Shown here piece after piece: positions 50,205 through 62,700 of a DNA stretch of 64,000 bases. The notes beneath the pieces are model-generated. The model was given only the letters and a program-made list of their open reading frames with translations. It did not search any database and was not told the DNA's origin. The translations under genes were made by a program, and so were the position numbers. Within the stretch, counting starts at the first letter, position 1; every line of letters begins with the position of its first letter. The stretch is from Alphaproteobacteria bacterium (GTDB lineage: Bacteria > Pseudomonadota > Alphaproteobacteria > Caulobacterales > Hyphomonadaceae). The DNA is taken from positions 1 through 64,000 of the forward strand of contig WGLW01000014.1 of NCBI GenBank assembly GCA_016125405.1, in the 5' to 3' direction.

Positions 50205-50235
50205 GGCGCCGGTGCGGAAACGCCCGGCGCCTTTT
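50205..50235 (+). terminator. Intrinsic terminator after atpD
   Basis: GGCGCCGG (50205-50212) pairs perfectly with CCGGCGCC (50224-50231) across an 11-base loop and is followed by TTTT (50232-50235). It should end most transcripts of atpHAGD before atpC. Confidence 0.75.
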
Positions 50236-50306
50236 CGCTGCCGCCGTCAGCCGCTAGCCTGACCTGGCTGGCCGGAGCCGGCAGCGCCCGGCAGGGGAGC
50301 GGAAAC

Positions 50307-50900
50307 ATGCGTCGTATCGCACCTGCCGGTGTACTGGCCGGCGTGCTCTCCGGTTTGCTGGGAGTGCTCGGCGCAGGGATGCCTGGGCTCGCGCAATCGC
50401 CCCTGTCTCCGGCGATTTCTCCCGATCTTTCGCCCCAGGATGTCGCAGCGGCGTTCGAGGACGCGGTGGTCGACATCTGCATTCCAGCCGTCATCGAAGC
50501 TCGCCGGCCGGGGTCGCTGGGCCTTGGTACAAGGATTGCGGTCGCCACCGGCGCGGACGCGCGCGGCCAGTCTGGGGCCGAGCCGGGCGATACGGTCTGG
50601 GACGTCGCCGCCGCCCGGGGCGTCGTCCTGATCCACGAGCACGAGGGCCGATGCGTCGTCACCGCCTATGGGCCGCCAGCCGCCGGAACGCTTTCCGAAA
50701 CCGCAGCGCGCGTAACAGGCGCCGGACTGGGCTTCGAGCAACTGGCGGCGACGCCGGGGCGCAGCGTCGACCTGTCGCTGTTGCGCGCTGGCGGAGGCAA
50801 GCGGGTGCAGGTCCTGCTCAACGGGTCCGAGCCCGGCATGCCGGGCCACCGTTCGCGGTTCAGCGTGCTGAAGGCCACAGTCTTCGCTGGTCAGAACTAG
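50307..50900 (+). CDS. Hypothetical secreted protein between atpD and atpC
   Basis: The protein has 197 residues with a signal peptide of about 30 residues (cleavage near GLAQ/SPLS). GGGGAG and GGAAAC precede the ATG at 50307. The mature part has AAFEDAVVDICIPAVIEARRPG and CVVTAYGPPAAG, with two Cys residues, and a beta-rich end (VDLSLLRAGGGKRVQVLLNG). I recognise no family; the layout recalls small periplasmic proteins common in Caulobacterales. It is co-directional with the metallophosphoesterase gene 25 bases on. Confidence 0.72.
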   Translation: MRRIAPAGVLAGVLSGLLGVLGAGMPGLAQSPLSPAISPDLSPQDVAAAFEDAVVDICIPAVIEARRPGSLGLGTRIAVATGADARGQSGAEPGDTVWDVAAARGVVLIHEHEGRCVVTAYGPPAAGTLSETAARVTGAGLGFEQLAATPGRSVDLSLLRAGGGKRVQVLLNGSEPGMPGHRSRFSVLKATVFAGQN

Positions 50901-50925
50901 CGGATAAGCGGGGTCAGAGGCGCGC

Positions 50926-51930
50926 GTGCTGGCAGTCTATTTACTCGCATGGCTAGGAGCGGTCGGCTGGATCGCGGCGGTCGGCTGGGCGGGGTGGCGA
51001 TGGATCGCCAAGCGCTGGAAGCCGGGCGCGTGGGCCTGGACCGCGCTCGCCGTTTCCACGCCGGTCTGGTTTTTCGGCGTCTGGGCGTTCCTCTGGGAGC
51101 CCGAAACACTGGTCGTCCGGCGGATCGCGATCGTCAGCCAGGCCTGGACGGCGCCGCCGTTGCGCATTGGCGTCATCGCCGACATCCACATGGGTGCGCC
51201 GCACATGAGCGTCGGGCGCGTGCGGCGTCTCGTGAAGCGGATGAACTCGGAGCAGGTCGACGTCGACGTTCTGCTGGGAGATTACGTTGGCAGGGACGCG
51301 CCGGCCCGCTCACGCAGCACGGGCGAGCGCGCGGCGATCGCCGCCAGCCTCGATGCGCTCGGCGGGCTGACGGCGCCCTTCGGAACCTACGCGGTGCTGG
51401 GCAATCACGACTGGTGGTATGACGGCCCGCTGGTGGCCGAAGAGCTTGGGGCGGCCGGGATCCACGTTCTGGAAAACCAGAGCCTCCGCGTGCAGCGGCC
51501 GGACAGCGATTTCTGGATCGCCGGACTGATGGACTTTGCCGGACCGCACTCGCCGTCCTACACGCGGTCGCTGGCCGACGTGCCAGATGGCGCATCCGTG
51601 ATCGCGCTGAGCCACCGGCCGGACAAGTTCGCCGCTGCGCCGGGGCGGGTGGCGCTCACACTGGCCGGCCATACCCACTGCGGCCAGGTCCGCATTCCCT
51701 ATCTGGGGCGCTACATGCCGGGTTCCTCGACCGAGTCGAAGCGATGGTCGTGCGGGCTCTACGAGGATCATGGGCGCCGGCTCTATGTCTCCGGCGGGGT
51801 CGGCGTTTCGTTTCTGCCTGTCCGCTTCCTGCAGCCGCCCGAGATTGCGGTTGTGACCATCTACCCCGATCCGGGACAAATCCGCGCGCCGGCGCAGCCC
51901 GCGGAGACTGAGCCCCTGCCGGCCCCTTGA
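50926..51930 (+). CDS. Membrane-anchored metallophosphoesterase
   Basis: The 334-residue protein has two hydrophobic N-terminal helices (about 3-28 and 36-57) and a calcineurin-like phosphoesterase domain. The metal-binding motifs are complete: Asp86/His88 (DIHMG), Asp119 (LLGDYVG), Asn160/His161 (GNHDWW), His in LSHRPD, and GHTHCGQ. Relatives with this layout include YkuE/YaeI-type enzymes acting on lipid or nucleotide phosphates. Substrate unknown. The GTG at 50926 follows CAGAGG. It ends 119 bases before atpC. Confidence 0.88.
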   Translation: MLAVYLLAWLGAVGWIAAVGWAGWRWIAKRWKPGAWAWTALAVSTPVWFFGVWAFLWEPETLVVRRIAIVSQAWTAPPLRIGVIADIHMGAPHMSVGRVRRLVKRMNSEQVDVDVLLGDYVGRDAPARSRSTGERAAIAASLDALGGLTAPFGTYAVLGNHDWWYDGPLVAEELGAAGIHVLENQSLRVQRPDSDFWIAGLMDFAGPHSPSYTRSLADVPDGASVIALSHRPDKFAAAPGRVALTLAGHTHCGQVRIPYLGRYMPGSSTESKRWSCGLYEDHGRRLYVSGGVGVSFLPVRFLQPPEIAVVTIYPDPGQIRAPAQPAETEPLPAP

Positions 51931-52049
51931 ATCCCCGGCGGTTTTCCGCATGAGTTCGGCTGGATGCGATGTTGCCGGGCGAACCGGCCGCGAGTGTCTT
52001 TACAGGGCCGCAGGGCCTGCTAAACGGCGGGCGCAAAGGGAAATTTCCG

Positions 52050-52445
52050 ATGGCCGAGACTTTTCATTTCGCCCTGGTGTCGCCTGAGCGCGAGCTCTTC
52101 TCCGGCGACGTGACGCAGGTCGACGCCCCGGGTTCGGAAGGCGATTTCGGCGTCCTCGCCGATCACGCCCCGTTCATGACGACGCTGAAGCCCGGCGTCG
52201 TGCGCATCTACGAAGATGGCGCCGTGACTCCGGTCTATGTTCGGGGCGGCTTTGCCGATGTGACGCCGGCCGGATTCACCATTCTCGCGGAAGAAGCCCT
52301 GCGCCTGTCGGAAGTGAGCGTGGTCGAAATCGAGGAGCGGATCGTCAACGCCCGCGCCGACGCCAACGATCCCGGCGACGAGGCGCGCCGCAAGGCCGGG
52401 GCTGAGCAACTGGCCTACCTCGAGGCGGTTCGCGCCGCGCTCTAG
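52050..52445 (+). CDS. atpC: ATP synthase F1 epsilon subunit
   Basis: The 131-residue protein starts AETFHFALVSPERELFSGDV and has APGSEGDFGVLADHAPFMTTLKPG, the epsilon beta-sandwich, with a C-terminal helical hairpin. It couples the rotor to c-ring and inhibits idle hydrolysis. ATG at 52050 follows AAAGGG. It is separated from atpD by a terminator and two other genes, so it may have its own promoter. Confidence 0.96.
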   Translation: MAETFHFALVSPERELFSGDVTQVDAPGSEGDFGVLADHAPFMTTLKPGVVRIYEDGAVTPVYVRGGFADVTPAGFTILAEEALRLSEVSVVEIEERIVNARADANDPGDEARRKAGAEQLAYLEAVRAAL

Positions 52446-52468
52446 AGCGCGATCACCTCCATCCGGCT

Positions 52469-53758
52469 CTAGGGCCGGATCTGGCCCGTTCCCCGCACCA
52501 CATATTTGAAGATCGTCAACTGTTCGGCGCCGACAGGTCCGCGCGCATGTATGCGTCCGGTGGCGATTCCGATTTCGGCCCCCATGCCGAACTCCCCGCC
52601 ATCGGCGAACTGCGTCGAGGCGTTGTGCATGACGATCGCCGAATCCACCTCGGCGAGAAACCGCTCCGCTGCAGCGGCGTCTTCGGTCACGATGCTTTCG
52701 GTGTGCTGCGAGCCGTACCGGGCGATATGAGCCATCGCGCCTTCGATCCCGTCGACAACAGCGACGGACAGGATCGGTGCGAGATATTCCGTGGTCCAGT
52801 CCGCCTCGCTCGCGGTTGACATCGGCGCGATGGCGCGTGCGCGGTCGTCTCCGCGCAATTCGCAACCCGCTTCGTCAAGTGCCTTGGCGAGACGCGGCAG
52901 CAGGCGCGGCGCAACGCTCGCATCGATCAGCAGTGTTTCCGCCGAGCCGCACACGCCGGTGCGGCGCAGCTTGGCGTTGACGATGATCGCTTCCGCCTTT
53001 GCGGGGTCGGCCTGCTCGTGGACGTAAACGTGGCACAGGCCTTCGAGATGGCCGATCACCGGCACACGCGCCTCGTTCTGCACGCGCGCCACCAGGCTCT
53101 TGCCGCCGCGCGGAACCAGAACGTCGAGCTTGCCGTCGAGGCCGGTCATCATGTGGCCGACAGCCGCGCGGTCGGCGGTCTGCACGAGCTGGATCGCATC
53201 TTCCGGCAGGCCGGCGTCTGCAAGGCCGGCGCGCAGCGCCCTGGCGATGGCGCGGCTGGAGTTCAGGCTTTCCGAGCCGCCGCGGAGGATCACCGCGTTG
53301 GCGGCCCGCACGCACAGCGCGCCGGCATCCGCCGTCACGTTGGGCCGGCTCTCGTAGATGATGCCGATGACGCCGATCGGTCCGCGCACGCGCGAAATCT
53401 CAAGCCCGTTGGGCCGCGTCCAGGTTGAAAGGACGGTTCCCACCGGATCGGGCAAGGCGGCGACATCCTCGACGCCCGCCGCCATCGCCTCGACCCGCGC
53501 CGGCGTGAGCTCGAGGCGGTCCAGCAGGGCCGGGGTCAGGTTCTTGTCGCGCCCGGCCGCCATGTCCTTTGCGTTGGCGGCGAGAATGTCCGCCTGTGCT
53601 GCGCGAATGCGCGTCGCCATCGACTTCAGCGCTGTCGTGCGCGCCTCAGGCCCGGCCTTGGCCATCAGGGCGGACGCATCGCGCGCCGCCGCACCCATGG
53701 CCAGCATGGTGGCGGCCAGAGTAGCGTCAGATGTGGCAAGGGGCGCGTGGATCGTCAT
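52469..53758 (-). CDS. proA: Glutamate-5-semialdehyde dehydrogenase (gamma-glutamyl phosphate reductase)
   Basis: The 429-residue protein has the ProA motifs GVIGIIYESRPNVTADAG, LVPRGGKSLV, the active-site segment RRTGVCGSAETLL with the nucleophilic Cys, and HNASTQFADGGEFGMGAEIGI. It makes glutamate semialdehyde from the ProB product in proline synthesis. It ends the rightmost leftward operon; the gap to proB is 356 bases. Confidence 0.97.
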   Translation of the reverse strand: MTIHAPLATSDATLAATMLAMGAAARDASALMAKAGPEARTTALKSMATRIRAAQADILAANAKDMAAGRDKNLTPALLDRLELTPARVEAMAAGVEDVAALPDPVGTVLSTWTRPNGLEISRVRGPIGVIGIIYESRPNVTADAGALCVRAANAVILRGGSESLNSSRAIARALRAGLADAGLPEDAIQLVQTADRAAVGHMMTGLDGKLDVLVPRGGKSLVARVQNEARVPVIGHLEGLCHVYVHEQADPAKAEAIIVNAKLRRTGVCGSAETLLIDASVAPRLLPRLAKALDEAGCELRGDDRARAIAPMSTASEADWTTEYLAPILSVAVVDGIEGAMAHIARYGSQHTESIVTEDAAAAERFLAEVDSAIVMHNASTQFADGGEFGMGAEIGIATGRIHARGPVGAEQLTIFKYVVRGTGQIRP

Positions 53759-53888
53759 GCGGCCGTCCTATCAGGGGCAGGCAAGCTGTGGAAGGGCGCG
53801 CAGGTCCGCCGGCTATCGCCTGAGTTGAGCAGGTACGGACTGACGCACTCAATGTGGGGCGCCTTCTTTTGCGGCGCCAGCCTTGCAT
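53727..53888 (-). CDS. Possible small leader ORF overlapping the proA start
   Basis: A 53-codon frame starts at an ATG at 53888, six bases after a full AGGAGG. That is the strongest ribosome site in this gap. It reads MQGWRRKRRRP and ends inside the first codons of proA in another frame (stop at 53727-53729). It could be a real basic peptide or a leader that couples translation to proA; composition alone does not prove coding. No family recognised. Confidence 0.3.
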   Translation of the reverse strand: MQGWRRKRRRPTLSASVRTCSTQAIAGGPARPSTACLPLIGRPHDDPRAPCHI

Positions 53889-53905
53889 GCCTCTCCTCCT
53901 GAAAC

Positions 53906-53934
53906 CGGGCCCGCCATCCTCGATCGCGGGCCCG
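53906..53934. other. Hairpin in the proB-proA gap
   Basis: CGGGCCCGC (53906-53914) pairs with GCGGGCCCG (53926-53934) across 11 bases. A smaller GGCGCC pair lies at 53858-53863 and 53873-53878. Both are in the 356-base untranslated gap between proB and proA, near the strong AGGAGG. They could affect proA expression or act as a transcription barrier. Confidence 0.4.
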
Positions 53935-54114
53935 CAATTTTGACGGACGTGGATTTGTGATGAGTGCAGACACCAGCAGGGTGATGGATCTCGACAGGCG
54001 CGGCGCAGGAATGGCGCGCGTGCTTCGCAGTCTTGTGCGCCGGGCCGACAGGCCGCTTCTGCTTACGCAGAAACTGGACGCGCCGCAGCAGCCTGGCTCG
54101 CGGGGGCCGTTCAA

Positions 54115-56917
<2,803 letters not shown>

Positions 56918-56927
56918 GTGCTGTCGG

Positions 56928-57506
56928 TCAATGGGCCGCGTGTGCGCCGGAGGCCAGCGCCAGCGTATCCGTCGCCGTCCCGGCAGGCCACACATAACGT
57001 TCGCACGGCGAGGTTCGCGCCCGCGCCAGACCGAACAGTTCGGCCGAGCCGGTATGCTCGAATCCCAGCTTGCGCAGCACGCCGCCGGAGGCTGGATTAT
57101 CGACATAGTGCCCGGCTGTGAACACCCTCGCGTCAAGCGTGTCCTGCGCCCAGGCCATCAGTCCCCGAGCAGCCTCGGACGCATAGCCCTCGCCCCAGTA
57201 AGGCAGGCCCAGCCAGTAACCCAGCTCCCAGACATGCCGGCCGGCGCCCGCCACGCGGTTGACGCCGCATGCGCCGATCAGGCCATCGCCCGGCAGGGTG
57301 ATGGCGAAGGGATAATCCTCGCCCTTGGCCCGCGCGGCCGCCTGGGTCGCGATCCAGGCCTCGGCGATGAGCACGGGGTAGGGATGGGGCACGCGCCCGC
57401 ACATCTTGGCCACTTCATAGTCGCCCGCGAGATACGAGACGCGGCGTGCGTCGGTCAGCTCGAACGGGCGCAGGATCAGCCGTTCCGTTTCGATCATGGT
57501 CTTCAT
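56928..57506 (-). CDS. GNAT-family acetyltransferase, RimJ/RimL-like
   Basis: The 192-residue protein begins MKTMIETERLILRPFELTDA, the RimJ/RimL pattern, and has ELGYWLGLPYWGEGYASEAA and NPASGGVLRKLGF. Such enzymes acetylate ribosomal-protein N-termini or small amines; the target here is unknown. GGGGAGAC precedes the ATG at 57506. It is the first gene after the rpmA terminator. Confidence 0.87.
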   Translation of the reverse strand: MKTMIETERLILRPFELTDARRVSYLAGDYEVAKMCGRVPHPYPVLIAEAWIATQAAARAKGEDYPFAITLPGDGLIGACGVNRVAGAGRHVWELGYWLGLPYWGEGYASEAARGLMAWAQDTLDARVFTAGHYVDNPASGGVLRKLGFEHTGSAELFGLARARTSPCERYVWPAGTATDTLALASGAHAAH

Positions 57507-57567
57507 CGTTCGTCTCCCCACATCCGGGATACGCCCCGCTTGCTTTGGGCGCCGGCCAGGAGAGGGC

Positions 57568-57597
57568 AAAAAGAAAGGGGAGGCGGACCGCCTCCCC
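57568..57597 (-). terminator. Intrinsic terminator after rpmA
   Basis: GGGGAGGC (57577-57584) and GCCTCCCC (57590-57597) form a tight hairpin. On the minus strand it is followed by TTTCTTTTT (complement of 57568-57576). It is a textbook terminator for rplU-rpmA. Confidence 0.88.
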
Positions 57598-57658
57598 TGA
57601 CCCGTGTCAGCTTCGGACCGCTTCCCTGTGGAGGCGGTCCGGAAGAAAATCCGTCCGC

Positions 57659-57931
57659 CTATTCGGCCGCCTGCGGCATGTCCGCCGGTACGATCTCGAC
57701 GAACACGCCCTTGGCGCGCTCGCGGAACGAGACCCGGCCGGCTTCAAGCGCGAAAAGCGTGTGATCGCGGCCCATGCCGACATTGTTGCCCGGGTGGAAC
57801 TGCGTTCCGCGCTGGCGAACGATGATGTTGCCCGCGAGGACCTGCTCGCCGCCGAAGCGCTTCACGCCGAGGCGCTTGGAGTTGGAATCGCGACCGTTAC
57901 GCGTGGACCCGCCGGCTTTCTTGTGGGCCAT
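57659..57931 (-). CDS. rpmA: 50S ribosomal protein L27
   Basis: The 90-residue protein starts [20 protein letters not shown] and has [21 protein letters not shown], both invariant L27 features. L27 sits at the peptidyl-transferase centre. It follows rplU by 45 bases and is followed by a terminator. Confidence 0.98.
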   Translation of the reverse strand: MAHKKAGGSTRNGRDSNSKRLGVKRFGGEQVLAGNIIVRQRGTQFHPGNNVGMGRDHTLFALEAGRVSFRERAKGVFVEIVPADMPQAAE

Positions 57932-57976
57932 CGTGGCCTCCTTACTGCCGCTCCCGCCGGGAGCGTTTGTAGAAAC

Positions 57977-58561
57977 CTATTTCGAGAGCTCTTTCGCTTC
58001 CGAGACCAGCTGGTCCTTCGGCACGCGCCCCTTGAACACGTCAGCGTCCAGCTTGGCGAATTGTTCGTCGGTCAGCGCCGCGATCTGGGCGAATGTGGTG
58101 TAGCCTTCGTCGTTCAGCTTGCCCGCCGCGACCTTGCCGACGCCGGTGAGCTTGGTGAGATTGTCGCCGCCCTCGGCCTTCGCGGCGGGGGCAGCTTTCG
58201 CTTCGGCCTTCTTCGGCGCGGCGGCCTTTTTCTCGACGGTCTTGCCGCCCTTGGCCAGGATTTCCGTGATCTTCACCACGGTTTCGGTCTGGCGATGGCC
58301 CTGCTTGCGGCGGTAGGTGTTCCGCTGCTTCTTCTTGAAAATGATGATCTTGGCGGCGCGGCGCTGTTCCACGACTTCGCCGACGACCTGGGCGCCGCCG
58401 ATCATGGGCGCACCCATCTCGACCTTGTCGCCATCGCCGATCATGAGGACATCGCCAAAAACCAGCGTATCGCCAGCGTCGCCAGCGAGCTTCTCGACGA
58501 CAATCACCTCGTCCTGGGCGACCCTGTACTGCTTACCGCCCGTCTTGATGACCGCGAACAT
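57977..58561 (-). CDS. rplU: 50S ribosomal protein L21 with C-terminal helix-hairpin-helix extension
   Basis: Residues 1-103 are a full L21 ([39 protein letters not shown]). An Ala/Lys linker then leads to a helix-hairpin-helix module ([31 protein letters not shown]), giving 194 residues in all. This extension is known from alphaproteobacterial L21. A strong promoter lies upstream at 58693-58721. Confidence 0.96.
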   Translation of the reverse strand: MFAVIKTGGKQYRVAQDEVIVVEKLAGDAGDTLVFGDVLMIGDGDKVEMGAPMIGGAQVVGEVVEQRRAAKIIIFKKKQRNTYRRKQGHRQTETVVKITEILAKGGKTVEKKAAAPKKAEAKAAPAAKAEGGDNLTKLTGVGKVAAGKLNDEGYTTFAQIAALTDEQFAKLDADVFKGRVPKDQLVSEAKELSK

Positions 58562-58659
58562 GGTTGATCTCTTGGTTGCTAGTCGTGCGTCGTGGTTGTT
58601 GATCTGCTTAGAGCGCTGTTTTCCGGAGGTTTTCCGGCAGCGGCTGCCAAACAGTCGAG

Positions 58660-58683
58660 CCGCCCGCAGCGGGCTGCGGGCGG
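58660..58683 (-). promoter_or_regulatory. GC-rich hairpin in the rplU leader
   Basis: CCGCCCGCAGC (58660-58670) and GCTGCGGGCGG (58673-58683) are perfect reverse complements. The hairpin would form in the untranslated leader of rplU, soon after the promoter. It may act in feedback control by L21, but no such element can be named with confidence. Confidence 0.45.
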
Positions 58684-58692
58684 GGAGCGGGC

Positions 58693-58721
58693 ATATAGAC
58701 GCCATCGCCCCCGTCTGTCAA
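58693..58721 (-). promoter_or_regulatory. Sigma-70-type promoter of rplU-rpmA
   Basis: On the minus strand TTGACA (58716-58721) is followed after 17 bases by CTATAT (58693-58698). Transcription would start near 58685 and leave a leader of about 120 bases. Match and spacing are near consensus. Confidence 0.75.
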
Positions 58722-58854
58722 AGGGATTGGCGGCCAAAAACCGCCTCTCGCCAGATCATTTCGCGCCCAAAACCCGGCAATCAATGGATCGCCGAGTCGC
58801 GATTCCGGCGGACGGCCGGGTTGAGGGCCGGGCGTCCCCGCGATGTCGTGGTTC

Positions 58855-59649
58855 CTAGACGGTATAGCCCAGCAGTCGCCTCAGGCCGGGTGCGGCGTAG
58901 TCGACCAGGCGCTTCTGGGTCTCCGGAAGTGCGTCGGGCAGGTTGGGATGCGCGCCATCCAGGTTTTCGCGGGCTGTCGAGCTCTGCTTTCGGTCGGCCC
59001 CGATCCGCACCCGCTCGCGCCAGTCGGAGGGCGGGGGGTAGATGCCGCAGGCGGCAAAGAGGCTCATGAACCAGGCTTCAGCTTCCGGCGTTTCGAGGCG
59101 TTTGAGGTTGGTGATGATGTCCTCGTAGCGGATGAGGTGGGCAGCCGTACCCATCCAGGCGCAGGCATTGTGGCGGAAAGTTTCTTCGAGATTTGGCGCC
59201 TTGTTGTGGATGCCGAGAATCATGAGGTTGAGGAGATCCTCGGTCTCGATCCCGCCATTCTTGAGATGGCCCACGGACCCGTCGAAATTCTCCGACAGGA
59301 AAAATCGCGCACGGGCCAGCACCCAGTCGTAAGGGTCGCGCACCAGGACAATTTGGCGGACGTTCCTCACGGCGATCGAGCTGTCGTCGTAGAACAACAG
59401 GTGCCCCCAGCTCAGCATCGGCTTTTCCGTCGAAAACGCGACAGGCCCGTGCCGGGCGAGAAACGGCCGCTGGATGAAGATCTCGTGGTACTGCTGCTCG
59501 ACCGGAACGAACATCCGCATGATGTTGCGGATGAGGTGGGTTCCGCACTTTGGCACCGAGTTCAGGAAGACAGGCTGCTTCAGCGGCGTCTGTTCGAACT
59601 CGGCGTTGCGCTCGTTGAGATTGTCCGGACGCATGATCACGCGCGGCAT
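58855..59649 (-). CDS. Sulfotransferase-family protein
   Basis: The 264-residue protein has the PAPS-binding features of sulfotransferases: SVPKCGTHLIRNIM near residue 31 (phosphosulfate loop) and QIVLVRDPYDWVLARARFF near 100. It would transfer a sulfate to an alcohol or amine on a small molecule or glycan. The ATG at 59649 is favoured because GGAGG lies five bases upstream; a start at 59661 is also possible. It lies 115 bases downstream of the TonB-dependent receptor on the same strand. Confidence 0.8.
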   Translation of the reverse strand: MPRVIMRPDNLNERNAEFEQTPLKQPVFLNSVPKCGTHLIRNIMRMFVPVEQQYHEIFIQRPFLARHGPVAFSTEKPMLSWGHLLFYDDSSIAVRNVRQIVLVRDPYDWVLARARFFLSENFDGSVGHLKNGGIETEDLLNLMILGIHNKAPNLEETFRHNACAWMGTAAHLIRYEDIITNLKRLETPEAEAWFMSLFAACGIYPPPSDWRERVRIGADRKQSSTARENLDGAHPNLPDALPETQKRLVDYAAPGLRRLLGYTV

Positions 59650-59711
59650 GGCGGCCTCCATATTCCTCGTTCACCGAGCCTGCCCGGCGTCGAGCAAAGG
59701 CGCCAGACAGT

Positions 59712-59742
59712 GACGGGCGGCGCCTTGCGGCAGCCGCCCGTC
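59712..59742. terminator. Hairpin after the TonB-receptor gene
   Basis: GACGGGCGGC (59712-59721) and GCCGCCCGTC (59733-59742) form a perfect 10-base stem 23 bases past the receptor stop. No T-run follows, so its strength as a terminator is uncertain. Confidence 0.45.
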
Positions 59743-59764
59743 CCCCGGTGTCTGCAGTCCAGGG

Positions 59765-62700
59765 TTAGAACGACTTCTTGAGGTTTACGAACACCGTTCG
59801 CCCGAAGAAATCAAACCCGGCCCCCTGTTGAGAGGTGTTGCTGGGGTCGAAGCCCGCGATGGGAACGTTGCCAACCGTTCCGTATTCGCCGGCGATCGTT
59901 GTCACCTGCGGCGGGTCTTTGTCGAAGAGGTTCGACACCCCGAGGCGCAACGTCATGTTCCCCGGCAGATCCCGGCTGACCGAGATATCGTGGTAATAGA
60001 TATCCGGCGTCGAAAGAACGTAGTGAACCGGATTGCCGAGGTAGGTTTGGGCGCCCGTACCGAAGTGCGCCTCGTTCGAGGTTTTGCCCAGATACCGGAT
60101 CCCGTAGAAGAACGACCATTTGCCGAAGTCATAAGAGACATCGAGATTGCCAACCCAGTCCGGGTTGCCGATCTCGCCGATGAAGTCTCTTGGCTCACTC
60201 GTCGGCAACGTTTTGACCTTGACTTCAAGGCCACGCGTCGCCTGCGCCCGGACGTTGAGGCGGCCGACCGGCAGGTCAACCCGATAGAGGGCCTCAAGAT
60301 CGACGCCCCGGTTCTGCTGGGTGGAGACGTTGATGTAGTCGTCCGTAACGGTCGCGAGGTTGTAGGCGCCCGAACCGGTGGACGGCAGGCGCGTGAAGAG
60401 ATCGCAAAGCGGATCCGTTGAGTGGTGAGTAGAGAGATAACACCCCAGCAGGATGTTCGACTCTCCGAGTCGGGTGACCTCGTTGTCGACCTCGATATCG
60501 ATGTAGTCGATCGAGAACTGCAGGTCTCCAAACGAGCTGGGCAGGGTGGGCGTCAGCACCATTCCCAGCGTCTTCGCCGTCGAGGTTTCCGCCTTCAGCA
60601 GACCCTTGCCGCCGGAAGACGTGATGGTCGGCGTCACGCCCGCGCTGCCATGGTCGCCCGGAACGCCATCGGCGGCGCAGTTATCCGCTTGGATCTGGGG
60701 AATGGCGCCGGAAGCAACCTGGGCCGCCCAGTTCACGCAGGGATCATCCCTCAATGAACCGAAGGACGTCTCTGAAGCCAGATAGAGTTCGAACAGGGCG
60801 GGCGACCGGAACGACGTTCCCTGGGATCCGCGGAAGCGCAGCCAGGGGGTTACCTCCCAGTTGAGGCCCACCTTGTAGGTGTTGCCGCTGCCATAGGACG
60901 AAACATCCGTGTATCGGCCGGATGCGGATAGCGTCAGGTTCTTGATCGCAGGCAGGTCCTTGAGAACCGGAATCGACAACTCGGCGAAGACGGCTTTTGT
61001 CTCGTCGCTGCCGGTCGTGATGCCCGCCTTGCTGTCGCCCCAGGTCGCTCCGTCCTGGGTGGCCTGGGCCGGAACGTCGTTTATGCTGTCCCTCTGGTAA
61101 TTGACGCCGAGCGCGAGACTCAGCGGGCCAGCCGGCAGCTGGACCACGTTGCCGGTCATGTACCCTTCGAACGAGGTTTCCTCGTACGTGGTCTTCCCCT
61201 TGATCGTGCCGAAGAGGAAAGCCTGATCCTCGGCCGATATGTTGCCGGCTAGGAATTGCGGGTCATACCAGTTGACGTTGACGCAAGGCACGCCGCGATA
61301 GTCGGTGACATCGCCGGGCGTGCATATCTCGCCCCCCACGCCCGCATACTGGTACGGCGTGATTGCATCATCCCAGATGATGTCGGTCTTGTAGGTGCCG
61401 CGCGAGTGCGAGTACTGGACCGAGGCATCCCACGTCCAGCCTTTCAGGCCGACAAAGTCAAAGTCACCCTTCGCGCCGCCAAGGAAGCGGAAATAGTCGA
61501 CCTGCGTCGTGTCTCCGGCATGGTCGGTGATGGACGTCGGGCTGAAATAGATCGCGTCGCCGGTCCATCCTTGCGAAATGGCGTTCGGATCGCCGACATA
61601 ATTGCCGTCCGGCACCCCGCTGTAGGCGTACCCGTAGTCGTATACGTACTGGAAGGTCCAGAACTGCCGGTAGCTGTGCAGCTTTGTCGTGCGCCGGTTA
61701 AGCAGCATGTCGGCGTACAGTTGCACGTGGTCGTTCAGATCGTAGTCGCCGCTGCCGTAGATGGTCATGCGCTCAACTTCAGGCGACAGCGACTGCACAT
61801 CCTGGAACGGAGAGTGGAAGTTCTGCGCCGCGTATGATGCCGCCGCGCTGGGGCTATAGTAGGGGTCGTTCGTACCCGTAATGATGTTGTTGTAGCCCAC
61901 CGGATACCATCCGGCCGGCACATGAACGCCGTTTGAAGCGCCCTGAAGGTAGGGCGGCAACACCTGTCCCAGCGATCCGTCGTAGTCGTACTGGTACCTG
62001 TCCGCGGGTGATTTTTGCCACGGGCGGGGCGTGTCGGGACCGTACTCGTAAGTCCAGTTGTGGCCCCACAGCAGGTCGCTTGTGCAGGCAATTTTGCCCG
62101 TCCGCGGATCTTTGACATCCGCCAGCGAACCATCGCTGTTGTAGACATGGGCTGATGCGCAATCGAAGTAATCGCGGTCGCCGCGCTTCAGTTCATTCTG
62201 CTTGTAGTAGTCCGCGGTGAGCCGGAAGTTGCCGCTGCCGAAATCGAAGCCCCACGACCCGTCGATCTGGGTCGTCGCTCCGCCGCCCGCTGTCGGCGCA
62301 GAATAAAAGGCGTTAACGCTCGAATCGTTGCCCTTCTTGGTGATGATGTTGACGACACCGGCGACGGCGTCTGAGCCGTAGATGGATGACGCGCCATCCT
62401 TGAGGATATCGACGCGCTCGACGGCCGACAGCGGGATGACGTTGAGGTCGAACGCGCCAACGGATCCCCGCGTCCCGGCAGGGCCGGCACGCTTGCCGTC
62501 CAGAAGAACCAGCGTGCGATTGGAGCCGAGGCCGCGGAGCGAGATCGACTCGACGCCGGTGCCTCCGTTCTGGACGAAAGCGGTGGACGTGATGGCGGTT
62601 ATTTGAGGCGAGCCTGACGCGACGGTGGAATCGCGAAGGAGCGATGCAACGTCCGAAATCCCCTTGTCGGCGGCGCTATCCGCCGAAATCACCGTCATGG

